NCBI GenBank assembly: GCA_913051755.1
Contig: CAJXBR010000011.1
Location: 1-27,154 of the forward strand
Source of the DNA: an uncultured Flavobacteriaceae bacterium
GTDB taxonomy: Bacteria; Bacteroidota; Bacteroidia; Flavobacteriales; Flavobacteriaceae
DNA: 27,154 nucleotides
Direction: 5' to 3'
Part shown: positions 1 to 7,555 of the stretch, piece after piece
Layout of the letters: every line of letters begins with the position of its first letter
Position numbering within the stretch: the stretch's first letter is position 1
Program-made: the position numbers and the translations under genes
The notes under the pieces: generated by a model
What the model was told of the DNA's origin: nothing
The model's input: only the letters and a program-made list of their open reading frames with translations
Database searches by the model: none

Positions 1-1
1 G

Positions 2-103
2 TTTCTTCATCGTATTGTTTTTAGTGGTACTAATTTAAGGAAAAACTATTATTGGCTTAGTTCTCTAAAACGATTATATTTGCGTGCCTTTTACGGTCTT
101 TGA
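2..103 (+). CDS. Possible 3' end of an unidentified gene (partial)
   Basis: Reading frame 2 is open from the window edge for 33 codons and ends at TGA 101-103. The fragment is basic and aromatic and ends RLYLRAFYGL. It is too short to identify. A TAnnTTTG promoter-like box lies inside it at 75-82, which argues that the frame may be chance or that the tRNA promoter lies in the gene's end. Without the upstream sequence this stays weak. Confidence 0.3.
   Translation, partial: FLHRIVFSGTNLRKNYYWLSSLKRLYLRAFYGL
52..82 (+). promoter_or_regulatory. Possible promoter for tRNA-Val
   Basis: TTG at 52-54 and TATATTTG at 75-82 are separated by 20 bases and match the Bacteroidota primary-sigma pattern TTG-N17-23-TAnnTTTG. 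Transcription would start near 88, giving a leader of about 110 bases before the tRNA. The motif is seen directly; its use is inferred. Confidence 0.4.
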
Positions 104-199
104 GTTAGTGAAAATACAGCAAGTAAGGTGCATGATAAGGTTCATACAATTAAATTTCATCTCTGTAAAATATCCTAACTTATTGATTATCAGTATTTT

Positions 200-274
200 G
201 GGCGCGTAGCTCAGTTGGTTCAGAGCACTTGGTTTACACCCAAGGGGTCAGGGGTTCGAATCCCTTCGCGCCCA
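200..274 (+). tRNA. tRNA-Val (anticodon UAC)
   Basis: A full cloverleaf folds by eye. The acceptor stem is 200-206 with 267-273 (GGGCGCG/CGCGCCC). The D stem is 209-212 with 223-226. The anticodon stem CTTGG/CCAAG is 228-232 with 240-244 around loop 233-239, with anticodon TAC at 235-237. The variable loop is 245-249. The T stem is 250-254 with 262-266 around the loop TTCGAAT. The discriminator is A274. The 3' CCA is not encoded and must be added after transcription. The anticodon UAC reads valine GUN codons. Confidence 0.97.
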
Positions 275-383
275 CATATTATTCTCAAGAATGGTTTTTA
301 TTTCTAGGAATATTTTTTTTGAATATATATCATTAATTCCACTCAAAAAGTTCTAACTATTGTAAACAAACTGAAAAATTAAA

Positions 384-2192
384 CTAGTTTGGAATAGACT
401 TGTTTGAAATTTCAAAAAAGTGATCTTTCATTCTACTCCTTATATAATTTATTGGTAAATTATTTTTTTCATTAAGTACATTGGTTTTCAATTCAATATC
501 CAAATCAATATTATAAACCTCCTCCTTTTTTGTAAAATTATTGAAAATGTATTGATAGCTTTCATCCTCATGAAGCCATATGCATGAAAAAAACTCTTTC
601 TCTTGAATAAATAAAAAATCATTTGTTTGTGGCCTTAACAATGAAGAACCATCCCACACATATGGAATCTCAATCCCAAGCATATCAATAATTGTAGGAG
701 AAACATCTAATTGGTTTGAGATTTTATGTTCATTTTTCTTATTCATGCTTTTACTCTCGCTTGAGAAAATTATCAATGGAATTGAAACTTCACTTAAATA
801 TGTTGAATTTGTGTGAAAGTAATATCCCTTCTCCCCCAAAGATTGCCCATGATCTGAGGTAATCACTAGGATTGAATTTTCTAAGTAGTTTTTATTTTCT
901 AATATTCGAATAATTTCTTTTAAGTAATTATCTAATTGAATAATTCTATTGTCATAATTATTTGTTAGTGATTGTGGTGAAATATTATCACTAAAAACAT
1001 TATAATCATCTGGCTTATAAATTTTATATTTTTCTTCTAATGTTGAAGATTCATGAGTAGACATCATGTGCAGGTAAAAGAACTTTGGTTCGTTATTATA
1101 ATCAGAAATTTCATTTAATTCTTTAATAATAAGTTTATCATTATTAGCATTTTTAACCTGATTTGATTTTTTCGATAAATATCCATCAACAAAAAAATCT
1201 ATATTTTCTCCATAAAAATCTTTTAATGAGTACCAATTTGTATGATCACCAGACAAAATAAAATTGATGTGATAACCTTGTTTTTTTAACAAATCGTGTA
1301 AAAAAAAATTGTTTAAAGAAATCTTATATGATGAAGATAAAATACTCGAGATACCTTGGAAAGAGCTTGAGCTAGTTGAGTAGTAATTTTTAACGTGGTG
1401 TACATTTTCAAGCTTAGTTAATGAATCTAAAAAAGGGCTTAGCTTACGTTCGTACTCTGAATTATTTATTTTGTCTGATCTTAATGCATCAACAATAATT
1501 AAAATGACATTTTTTTTATTAAAATTATCAATTACAGGATATTTTTCTTTTGCTACTTTATTTTCAACTCCACTAAAAAGTTTCTCTTTATTTTGTGGAA
1601 TAAATTCATTGAAAAAAAATGATATGAAAGGTTCACTCTTCTTTAAATCAAATTTCAAGTTGTATGAAATTTTAATTAGTATAGGGTAAATAATTATAAT
1701 TGATAAAACAAAAATATTTTTTTTTGAAATTAGATTACTGATTTTAATACCATTGATTGAAGAAATGATTTTTTGAGCAAGGAAATAATTTATTAAAAAA
1801 AGATTACATGAAATGACCAATATGTAAAATACTAACTTATCATAATTAATATAAGTTGTCGAATGAATTAATTCCTCTAATTCATCATAAAAAGAGTATA
1901 TGAGGTAGATGTTTAACGTAGATCCCCAGGTTGATATACCAATATAATAACTAGAATAGACTAGAATTATGAATAGGCAATAAGAAGTAGTGATAAGAGA
2001 TATTGATATTTTATTTACCCAATTGTTAAAAGTCTTTATGGTAAAAAAGAAACAAAAATTTAAAATCAATAATGGGTAAATTAGTATTGATAAGTGTAAA
2101 GGGAGGACTTTAATAGTTAAATTCAAGTCATAACAAAAAAATGTGATAACGATTGTTGATAAAATTAAATTCCAATAGATAAATCTAAACAC
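384..2192 (-). CDS. Membrane-anchored sulfatase-fold protein, probable phosphoethanolamine-type transferase
   Basis: This 602-residue protein belongs to the alkaline phosphatase/sulfatase superfamily. About four or five hydrophobic segments in residues 1-180 anchor it in the inner membrane; a catalytic domain from about 228 onward would face the periplasm. Metal and catalytic motifs are visible: VDALRSD (234-240), the Ser/Thr-rich STSSSSF (272-278) where sulfatases carry their Cys or Ser nucleophile, HMMSTHES (375-382), SDHGQ (446-450) and FHTNST (459-464). No cysteine lies at the nucleophile position, so it is unlikely to be a formylglycine sulfatase; the layout resembles phosphoethanolamine or lipoteichoic-acid type transferases. 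The start is a GTG at 2192, with an in-frame TGA 18 bases upstream. The gene is extremely AT-rich compared with the core genes and is probably acquired. The substrate is unknown; nearby genes suggest a surface glycan. Confidence 0.85.
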   Translation of the reverse strand: MFRFIYWNLILSTIVITFFCYDLNLTIKVLPLHLSILIYPLLILNFCFFFTIKTFNNWVNKISISLITTSYCLFIILVYSSYYIGISTWGSTLNIYLIYSFYDELEELIHSTTYINYDKLVFYILVISCNLFLINYFLAQKIISSINGIKISNLISKKNIFVLSIIIIYPILIKISYNLKFDLKKSEPFISFFFNEFIPQNKEKLFSGVENKVAKEKYPVIDNFNKKNVILIIVDALRSDKINNSEYERKLSPFLDSLTKLENVHHVKNYYSTSSSSFQGISSILSSSYKISLNNFFLHDLLKKQGYHINFILSGDHTNWYSLKDFYGENIDFFVDGYLSKKSNQVKNANNDKLIIKELNEISDYNNEPKFFYLHMMSTHESSTLEEKYKIYKPDDYNVFSDNISPQSLTNNYDNRIIQLDNYLKEIIRILENKNYLENSILVITSDHGQSLGEKGYYFHTNSTYLSEVSIPLIIFSSESKSMNKKNEHKISNQLDVSPTIIDMLGIEIPYVWDGSSLLRPQTNDFLFIQEKEFFSCIWLHEDESYQYIFNNFTKKEEVYNIDLDIELKTNVLNEKNNLPINYIRSRMKDHFFEISNKSIPN

Positions 2193-2212
2193 ACCTCTAG
2201 TATTAATTCACA

Positions 2213-2220
2213 CAAATTTA
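2213..2220 (-). promoter_or_regulatory. -7 promoter box of the sulfatase-fold gene
   Basis: The minus strand reads TAAATTTG here, an exact TAnnTTTG, about 20 bases before the GTG start at 2192. No clear TTG is seen at the usual -33 spacing; a 17-base palindrome (2231-2247) occupies that place instead. Confidence 0.5.
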
Positions 2221-2230
2221 GTTTTTAAAA

Positions 2231-2247
2231 TTAGATTGTTAATCTAA
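2231..2247. promoter_or_regulatory. Perfect 7-base palindrome, possible operator
   Basis: TTAGATT-GTT-AATCTAA is a perfect inverted repeat with a 3-base spacer. It lies about 11 bases upstream of the -7 box at 2213-2220, where the -33 contact would be. It could bind a dimeric repressor of the sulfatase-fold gene. In such AT-rich DNA a chance origin is also possible. Confidence 0.3.
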
Positions 2248-2317
2248 CACACCTTCTTATTTGATCGGTTTGTTTTAATGTTTTCTTGTCGTTTTTAGAA
2301 TATTCGTCAACAAACAG

Positions 2318-2343
2318 TTGGCATCAATAATGTAGTATATTTG
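2318..2343 (+). promoter_or_regulatory. Possible promoter of the small methyltransferase-like gene
   Basis: TATATTTG at 2336-2343 matches TAnnTTTG exactly. A TTG at 2318-2320 is 15 bases upstream, slightly shorter than the usual 17-23. Transcription would start near 2350, after the first possible start codon (TTG 2341), so translation would begin downstream of that codon. Confidence 0.4.
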
Positions 2344-3009
2344 TTTTACGAAAAAACAATCATAATTCTTTTGAACAAATTTTTATTTTATTTTAAATAC
2401 AGGTTAAAAAAATATCTCAATAAATTAGGGATTTCATTTGCAGATCGTGCATTGATGGTGCCTAAAATGACCTACAAAGAGGCTCGCTTTTTTACAGATT
2501 ATTTGATTAAAAATATCTCAGCTCTTTATTTGGAAAGTGGATCGGGGGGAAGTACACTGATTGCCAACTCTCTTGGATTTAATTTTCATTCTTACGAAAC
2601 AAGCGAAGGCTACACAACATATATGAATCAACTATTGCAAGCAAATAAAGTTACGCATGTGTCAGTGGGAGAAGTTCAAAAGTATGGGCGTCCCAAAAAT
2701 ATCAACCCCACGATTACGCATAAAATCTCTAGTGTATTTGATGTCAATCTGTCAAATAATGTGAATCTACGCGTCATTGTTTTTCTAGATGGGCGCTGTC
2801 GTGTGCTAACTGCGTTACACATTCACGCCAACCTTTCGGATGAAGATAGTGTCCTGGTGCATGACTTTACAAGATTAAAATATCAGGATATACTTCAAGC
2901 CTATGACATTATCAATCAAGCTGATTCTTTGGTGCTTTTACAAAAGAAAACCATTGCCAATGACGTGCTTCAGCAGCTCAAAGAAAAGTATGAGCTTGAT
3001 ATCGAATAA
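2341..3009 (+). CDS. Class I SAM methyltransferase-like protein
   Basis: The frame encodes up to 222 residues from a TTG at 2341. That TTG overlaps a promoter-like box, so the true start may be TTG 2371 or ATG 2455 (residue 39); none has a clear Shine-Dalgarno. LESGSGGST (64-72) resembles the glycine-rich SAM-binding motif I and SYETSEG (84-90) the acidic end of strand 2. VFLDGRCRV (147-155) and VLVHDFTR (171-178) resemble the DGR...HD pattern of small methyltransferase-like proteins often found beside glycosyltransferases. It is convergent with the FkbM gene, with a 16-base gap. The neighbourhood suggests a part in surface glycan modification. The fold is fairly sure, the reaction is not. 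Confidence 0.65.
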   Translation: MFYEKTIIILLNKFLFYFKYRLKKYLNKLGISFADRALMVPKMTYKEARFFTDYLIKNISALYLESGSGGSTLIANSLGFNFHSYETSEGYTTYMNQLLQANKVTHVSVGEVQKYGRPKNINPTITHKISSVFDVNLSNNVNLRVIVFLDGRCRVLTALHIHANLSDEDSVLVHDFTRLKYQDILQAYDIINQADSLVLLQKKTIANDVLQQLKEKYELDIE

Positions 3010-3025
3010 TGATATAAAATGTTCT

Positions 3026-3787
3026 CTACTGTCGTGAGATCAAAAGGTCATAATGAGAAGGGTTTTTCCCAATTTTATCAAAACTTTTAAACCCTTTATC
3101 TAGCAGCATTTTCTTTACGCTATTCACATCTATCCAATTCGTATCCACTTCGCAAAAAATTTGATATACATTTTCAAAAAATGAACATTGAATCAACTGG
3201 TTAATCACAATTCTCTCATACCCTTCAACATCAATTTTAATAAAGATTCTATGATGATTAGGAATCAATTTGTTCAATTCTTTATGGTCAACAATTTCGA
3301 CAGTTTCTACAGCTTTATCAGTAGAGATTTTTATATCGTTATGATCACGCATATAATTTTTTCCTGAATGACTTTCGCTGACATATAGTTGGGTCTCGCC
3401 AGACTGATTACCAATCCCTTTTTGAATCACTTTACAGTTTGTAATATGATTCAACTTTAAATTAGATTTCAGTAATTTACTGGTTTGTAAAGAAGGCTCA
3501 AAAGATATGATTTGATCTATGTTTTTGTTTTGCCCCGCCAGAATACTATAAAGACCCTGATTCGAGCCGATATCTACAAATAGGGTCTTTGTGTCAATAC
3601 TTTTTATCAATTCACTGAGAAAAGTCCCATAAGTTCCTTTAAAATAATATTTAAACGTTCTGTCTTTAAAGGCTGGAAAAAGGTAAATTCCATAAATAGA
3701 TTTGACTTGTTTTTTGGGCTTAATAAGATACTTATAAGCAAGGAAAATAAATTTATATATTTTTTTACGAAGGTAAAAAAGACTCAT
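3026..3787 (-). CDS. FkbM family methyltransferase
   Basis: This 253-residue protein carries the FkbM-type SAM-dependent methyltransferase domain: VDIGSNQG (71-78, SAM-binding motif I), SFEPS (95-99, end of strand 2) and the FkbM signature KIDVEGYE (184-191), followed by FCEVD (211-215). Members usually O-methylate sugars in polysaccharides, glycolipids or natural products. Its ATG overlaps the stop of the upstream glycosyltransferase gene as ATGA (3784-3787), so the two are translationally coupled. It is the last gene of the Stealth-GT90-FkbM set. O-methylation of a sugar placed by that glycosyltransferase is inferred. Confidence 0.88.
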   Translation of the reverse strand: MSLFYLRKKIYKFIFLAYKYLIKPKKQVKSIYGIYLFPAFKDRTFKYYFKGTYGTFLSELIKSIDTKTLFVDIGSNQGLYSILAGQNKNIDQIISFEPSLQTSKLLKSNLKLNHITNCKVIQKGIGNQSGETQLYVSESHSGKNYMRDHNDIKISTDKAVETVEIVDHKELNKLIPNHHRIFIKIDVEGYERIVINQLIQCSFFENVYQIFCEVDTNWIDVNSVKKMLLDKGFKSFDKIGKNPSHYDLLISRQ

Positions 3788-4761
3788 TTTAAGGGATGTG
3801 TTTGTAGACTTTGCCGAGTTTTGATAAAATACTTCTCCAACACCATCAAAGATATTAATTTCTCTCTCCTTTTGTTCTTAAATTGCTCAACATAAGCATT
3901 TGCATTTTGAATAATATTCATGCATTTTTCAGGATTGTCAATAAAGTATGATAACTTTTTTTCTAAATCTGAGTAATCATCACGAATTTGAATGTAGTGG
4001 AAATCTGGAATTAACTGACCTTCCATAAACCAAGTTTCGAACTGGGGTTTTGCCATCACTGCAATAGAACTAGATGACATCACCCACTTGAGATTTGAAG
4101 AAACATCAATCCCCTCCAAACACAAAATAAACTTGTATTTTAAATGCTTCTCAATCGATATCTTTTTTTTATACCAGTAATTGTACTTACTATTTTGATT
4201 GGTTTGACCTAAATCGCAGAGAGGATGATCAAAATACTTTTTGTAAAAAGCAATTCTTTTTGGCTTTCTGTCGCTCACTCCACCTCGACCAATCAACATA
4301 TTTTTTTTATTTTCAAAACGATTTTTATCACGAACAAAAATGAAATGCCTCACCTTGTTTAACTTCAAAAGCACTGATTTTTCGTTATTGGACTCAATAG
4401 GTCTGCTTTTTACTATCGAGGGAATTCGGGGAACTTGGGTAATATCTCCAAATTCAAATTTGACAAGAAGTCTAGGGTTGAAATAACGCGTGACTTCATA
4501 GCTGTCAAAAAAATAAGTTGTATTTTTTTTGCCTCTTCTAAGCTCTTTCAAAGATTTAACTTTTTTTGGAAGCGCAGATTCAGAATGTAACCTATTGTAA
4601 TAATCAACACGTTTTTTTATATAATCAATGTCATCGTCATCTTTTGGACGCATTAGGCCACTTAAACGATTTCGAAAAAACCAACGAGGAATCAGCTGGA
4701 GGATCGCATTTTTGGTATAATAAAACAGTTTTATATTTTTATGAATGTTTATTCCTACCAT
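3784..4761 (-). CDS. Glycosyltransferase family 90 (CAP10/LpsA-like)
   Basis: This 325-residue protein resembles GT90 (CAP10-domain) enzymes, which include fungal xylosyltransferases and bacterial LPS-modifying LpsA proteins. The recognisable part is KYKFILCLEG (208-217) followed by SSNLKWVMSSSS (221-232) and VMAKPQFETWF (235-245), the donor-binding C-terminal half with its conserved basic, glycine, serine and tryptophan residues. Next comes LIPDFHYIQIRDDYSDL (250-266). No signal peptide is clear, so it probably acts on the cytoplasmic face of the membrane. Its start lies inside the Stealth gene (23-base overlap) and its stop overlaps the FkbM start, showing a tightly coupled unit. The sugar donor and acceptor cannot be read from the sequence. 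Confidence 0.82.
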   Translation of the reverse strand: MVGINIHKNIKLFYYTKNAILQLIPRWFFRNRLSGLMRPKDDDDIDYIKKRVDYYNRLHSESALPKKVKSLKELRRGKKNTTYFFDSYEVTRYFNPRLLVKFEFGDITQVPRIPSIVKSRPIESNNEKSVLLKLNKVRHFIFVRDKNRFENKKNMLIGRGGVSDRKPKRIAFYKKYFDHPLCDLGQTNQNSKYNYWYKKKISIEKHLKYKFILCLEGIDVSSNLKWVMSSSSIAVMAKPQFETWFMEGQLIPDFHYIQIRDDYSDLEKKLSYFIDNPEKCMNIIQNANAYVEQFKNKRREKLISLMVLEKYFIKTRQSLQTHPLK

Positions 4762-5716
4762 ACAATTTATATCTCTTGTTGAGCCACTCTATGAAGTAAG
4801 TCTGTTTTGAAGAAGGACATAAACCAAGATCCTGAAGATTCAAAAACAATTTATTTTTCTTATTGCAAAAATAAGTGAGTTTAAATTTCAACCAAATAAT
4901 TGGTTTACGATATGAACGAAAATGAACCATTTGATAGTCATTCATGATGCGGCAGCTCCCATTTTTGATTTCTAAATGATTGGCAACTCCATGGATTATA
5001 AATTGTTCTGCGCTTCTAAATTTAAAGCTGCTGTTGAACTCTTCCAACCCATCGTGATTAGAAAAAAATGATTTGATTGTTGAAATTCGCATTGGATGGG
5101 GGGTGTGATGAAACTTAAAAAGTCTTTGAAACCCAAGAATCTTTGCACTCTTTTCCTGGGCATATATGTGTCCCGCTTGATTGATTTTTTTTTTGAAACG
5201 AAGTTTTTTGTAAGAGATATTTTGCTTAAATGATTTCCACTTCCCCCTAAGCACAGGGAAATCATCTTGAAAAAAATCGGATTTACTTACTGTACGTAAT
5301 AAAATCGTGTCGTCATTGAAGTAAATAAATTGTTCGGAAAGACCTGGAATACGATGAATTTTTGTCTCAATACTTCGAGAATTAAACACTGGGAGTAATG
5401 GCTTATTATCGCCAAATATCTCTGTATGATCGACAATCTTTACTTTTTTATACATATCAGATTTTTCATCAGCGAGAAATTTGGGTATTTGGTTGTCTGT
5501 TACGATAAATATGTTTCGAATAAAATTGGCATGATTTAAGATTGAGTGAACACAAAATTGAATCTCATTAACCTGTGCATAACGAGAAGAAAAGCCATTA
5601 TGTTTTTTTATCGTTTTTGAAGCATAACGATTAATTCTTTCTTTGTGCATTTTATCCTCACCGTCAACCCAAGTAATGACAGCATCTACAGGACTTTCCA
5701 ACTCAGATTCCCCCAT
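4739..5716 (-). CDS. Stealth family capsular polysaccharide phosphotransferase
   Basis: The 325-residue protein has all four conserved regions of the Stealth family: CR1 DAVITWVDG (11-19), CR2 from FNSRSIETKIHRIPG to YFNDD (111-136), CR3 around HHTPHPM (203-209), and CR4 KLFLNLQDLG (289-298). Stealth proteins transfer hexose-1-phosphate units from nucleotide sugars; relatives include bacterial capsule polymerases and the animal GlcNAc-1-phosphotransferase. It is the first gene of a three-gene overlapping set with GT90 and FkbM. The ATG at 5716 is 33 bases after the end of the DUF885 gene in the same direction and no promoter box is evident in between, so read-through from upstream is possible. 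Its product is likely a phosphodiester-linked surface glycan. Confidence 0.9.
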   Translation of the reverse strand: MGESELESPVDAVITWVDGEDKMHKERINRYASKTIKKHNGFSSRYAQVNEIQFCVHSILNHANFIRNIFIVTDNQIPKFLADEKSDMYKKVKIVDHTEIFGDNKPLLPVFNSRSIETKIHRIPGLSEQFIYFNDDTILLRTVSKSDFFQDDFPVLRGKWKSFKQNISYKKLRFKKKINQAGHIYAQEKSAKILGFQRLFKFHHTPHPMRISTIKSFFSNHDGLEEFNSSFKFRSAEQFIIHGVANHLEIKNGSCRIMNDYQMVHFRSYRKPIIWLKFKLTYFCNKKNKLFLNLQDLGLCPSSKQTYFIEWLNKRYKLYGRNKHS

Positions 5717-5749
5717 CTTTGACTATAAAATTTTCAAGCCCCCATCATT

Positions 5750-7504
5750 TCAAGGATTTGTTATCCAGGTTTGTATCTTTTCTTCCAACAATGCCAAAGG
5801 AATACAGCCCGATTCCAATATCTTTTCATGAAATATGCTCATGGAAAAATTGTCTTTCATAAGCTCGTTGGCATTTGCTCTTAGCTCAAGAATTTTGAGC
5901 TGTCCAATTTTATACGACAACGCCTGACCTGGGTTTGCCATATATCGCTCAATTTCAGATATAATCGCTGCTTCTGGCTCTGCTTCATTTGCGATTGAAT
6001 AAGCGATTGCGTCTTCACGCGTCCAGCCCTTTGTGTGTAGCCCTGTATCGACAACCAGTCGTATGGCACGATGCATCTCTGCACTGAGCATACCAAAGTA
6101 CTGATAGGGGTCATCATAGAGCCCAAGCTCTTTTCCAAGTGATTCGCAATAAAGCGCCCAGCCCTCACCATAGGAACTGTACCAAAGTGATTTTCTAAAA
6201 TCAGGTAGGGTGGTGTTTTCTTGCTGCAAGGCAATTTGGAAATGATGCCCTGGAATGGCTTCGTGTAAAAACAAGTCCTCGTCTGAAAAGATGTTGTATT
6301 TGGTCACGTCTGGGATTGGAACATAAAAAATACCTGGTCTTGTGCCATCAAGCGATCCTGGACTGTACTCTGCACTTGCTGATTTTTCACGAAATGCCTC
6401 TGTCCGACGCACCTCAAAAGCTGTTTTTGGCTGCAATGAAAACAATCGATCGACATTGGCTTTCATTTTATCATGAATCGCATTAAAATTGTCAATCACT
6501 TGCTGTGGATTATTGAAGGGAACAAGCTGTGGCAAGGTTCTCACATGTTCAAAAAAGGCATTTAAATCACCTTTGAACCCAACCTGTTTTTTTACTTTTT
6601 CCATCTCACTGCGTAATCGTGCAACCTCTTGTAAGCCCAACTCATGAATCTCATCAGCACTCATGTTGGTAGTTGTATAGAGTTGAATGGCATAGTCATA
6701 ATAATCACTTCCAAAAGTGTATGCATCAAAACCACTGCTCAATCGACCTGCTTCCATGTACTCGCCATTCATAAAATCATGAAGCTGTAGGTAGGCAGGC
6801 TTTACTTTATCTACAATCATCGATTGATAGGCAGTCGTCAATCGTGTTTTATCTTCATCTGAAATGCTTGCTGGAAGTTGTCGAATAGGGCTATAAAATA
6901 AATGATCCTCTACATCTGTCAGTGCAATGCTTGCAAGCTGTGGAACAACCTTCTTGATCAGCGATTTTGGCAGTACTACATTCTTTTCGATTCCTTCTTT
7001 CATTCGATCTTCGGCTGTGTAGAGCCATACTAAATAATCATCAACGCGCGCCAGCCAATTGTCATAATCTTTTACCGTCTTGAAAGGTTGTGCACTGCTT
7101 CCACCTGCCAGCTGCCCAATGGTTAATTGAAGCGTCCACATTTGATTCAATGGCAGAAGATGGATCGGAAATTCAAGTCGTTTTAAGTTGATGTCACACT
7201 CCCAATGAAGTACCTTTTTACTCAGTAGATCTTCTTCGCTCAAACTTTCCTCATCGACAGACTTAAGCTGATTGAGAACAAAAGTGTAGAATGTTTTTTC
7301 TTTTGCCATAAACTCATCTGAGAGTGAGTTTGGTAAATAGTCATTGTATCTTTTATCCCCTTGATAGGTTGCACCAAGGGGATAGAGTTGTAATTTTTCT
7401 TCATAATAATCCTCCATCAACTGTTGAAGCTGATCTGTTCCAGTAGGGGTACCACATGAGAAAAAGATGAGTATAATACCGAAAAGGACTTGATAAAGTT
7501 TCAT
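5750..7504 (-). CDS. DUF885 family lipoprotein, probable zinc hydrolase
   Basis: I choose the ATG at 7504. It gives a 584-residue protein with a lipoprotein signal, MKLYQVLFGIILIFFSC, lipidated at Cys17; the longer in-frame start at 7552 would bury this signal behind 16 residues. The DUF885 hallmarks are present: HEAIPGHH at about 414-421, which looks like a zinc-binding HExxxGHH site, and GEGWALYCE at about 447-455, which would supply another metal or catalytic Glu. DUF885 proteins are thought to be metallopeptidase-like, with no generally agreed substrate. As a lipoprotein it should sit in the cell envelope. It lies 51 bases after anmK and 33 bases before the Stealth gene, all in the same direction. 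Confidence 0.88.
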   Translation of the reverse strand: MKLYQVLFGIILIFFSCGTPTGTDQLQQLMEDYYEEKLQLYPLGATYQGDKRYNDYLPNSLSDEFMAKEKTFYTFVLNQLKSVDEESLSEEDLLSKKVLHWECDINLKRLEFPIHLLPLNQMWTLQLTIGQLAGGSSAQPFKTVKDYDNWLARVDDYLVWLYTAEDRMKEGIEKNVVLPKSLIKKVVPQLASIALTDVEDHLFYSPIRQLPASISDEDKTRLTTAYQSMIVDKVKPAYLQLHDFMNGEYMEAGRLSSGFDAYTFGSDYYDYAIQLYTTTNMSADEIHELGLQEVARLRSEMEKVKKQVGFKGDLNAFFEHVRTLPQLVPFNNPQQVIDNFNAIHDKMKANVDRLFSLQPKTAFEVRRTEAFREKSASAEYSPGSLDGTRPGIFYVPIPDVTKYNIFSDEDLFLHEAIPGHHFQIALQQENTTLPDFRKSLWYSSYGEGWALYCESLGKELGLYDDPYQYFGMLSAEMHRAIRLVVDTGLHTKGWTREDAIAYSIANEAEPEAAIISEIERYMANPGQALSYKIGQLKILELRANANELMKDNFSMSIFHEKILESGCIPLALLEEKIQTWITNP

Positions 7505-7555
7505 AGATAGGTTATTTAAATCACTGTTTGAATTTACAATTTTTTTAGCCAATGG

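Noticed and set aside
200..274. tRNA-Val as an integration site for the adjacent accessory region
   Set aside because: No second copy of the tRNA 3' end and no integrase or recombinase gene could be found in the window.
278..292. Small palindrome ATTCT-CA-AGAAT after the tRNA, followed by T-rich sequence
   Set aside because: The stem is 5 base pairs with a 2-base loop, too small and AT-rich for a believable terminator.
367..391. Inverted repeat CAAACT...AGTTTG overlapping the stop of the sulfatase-fold gene
   Set aside because: Only 6 base pairs with a 13-base loop in AT-rich DNA; too weak to call a terminator.
7505..7552. Upstream start for the DUF885 gene
   Set aside because: It would put 16 polar residues before a good lipoprotein signal peptide, so the ATG at 7504 is preferred.
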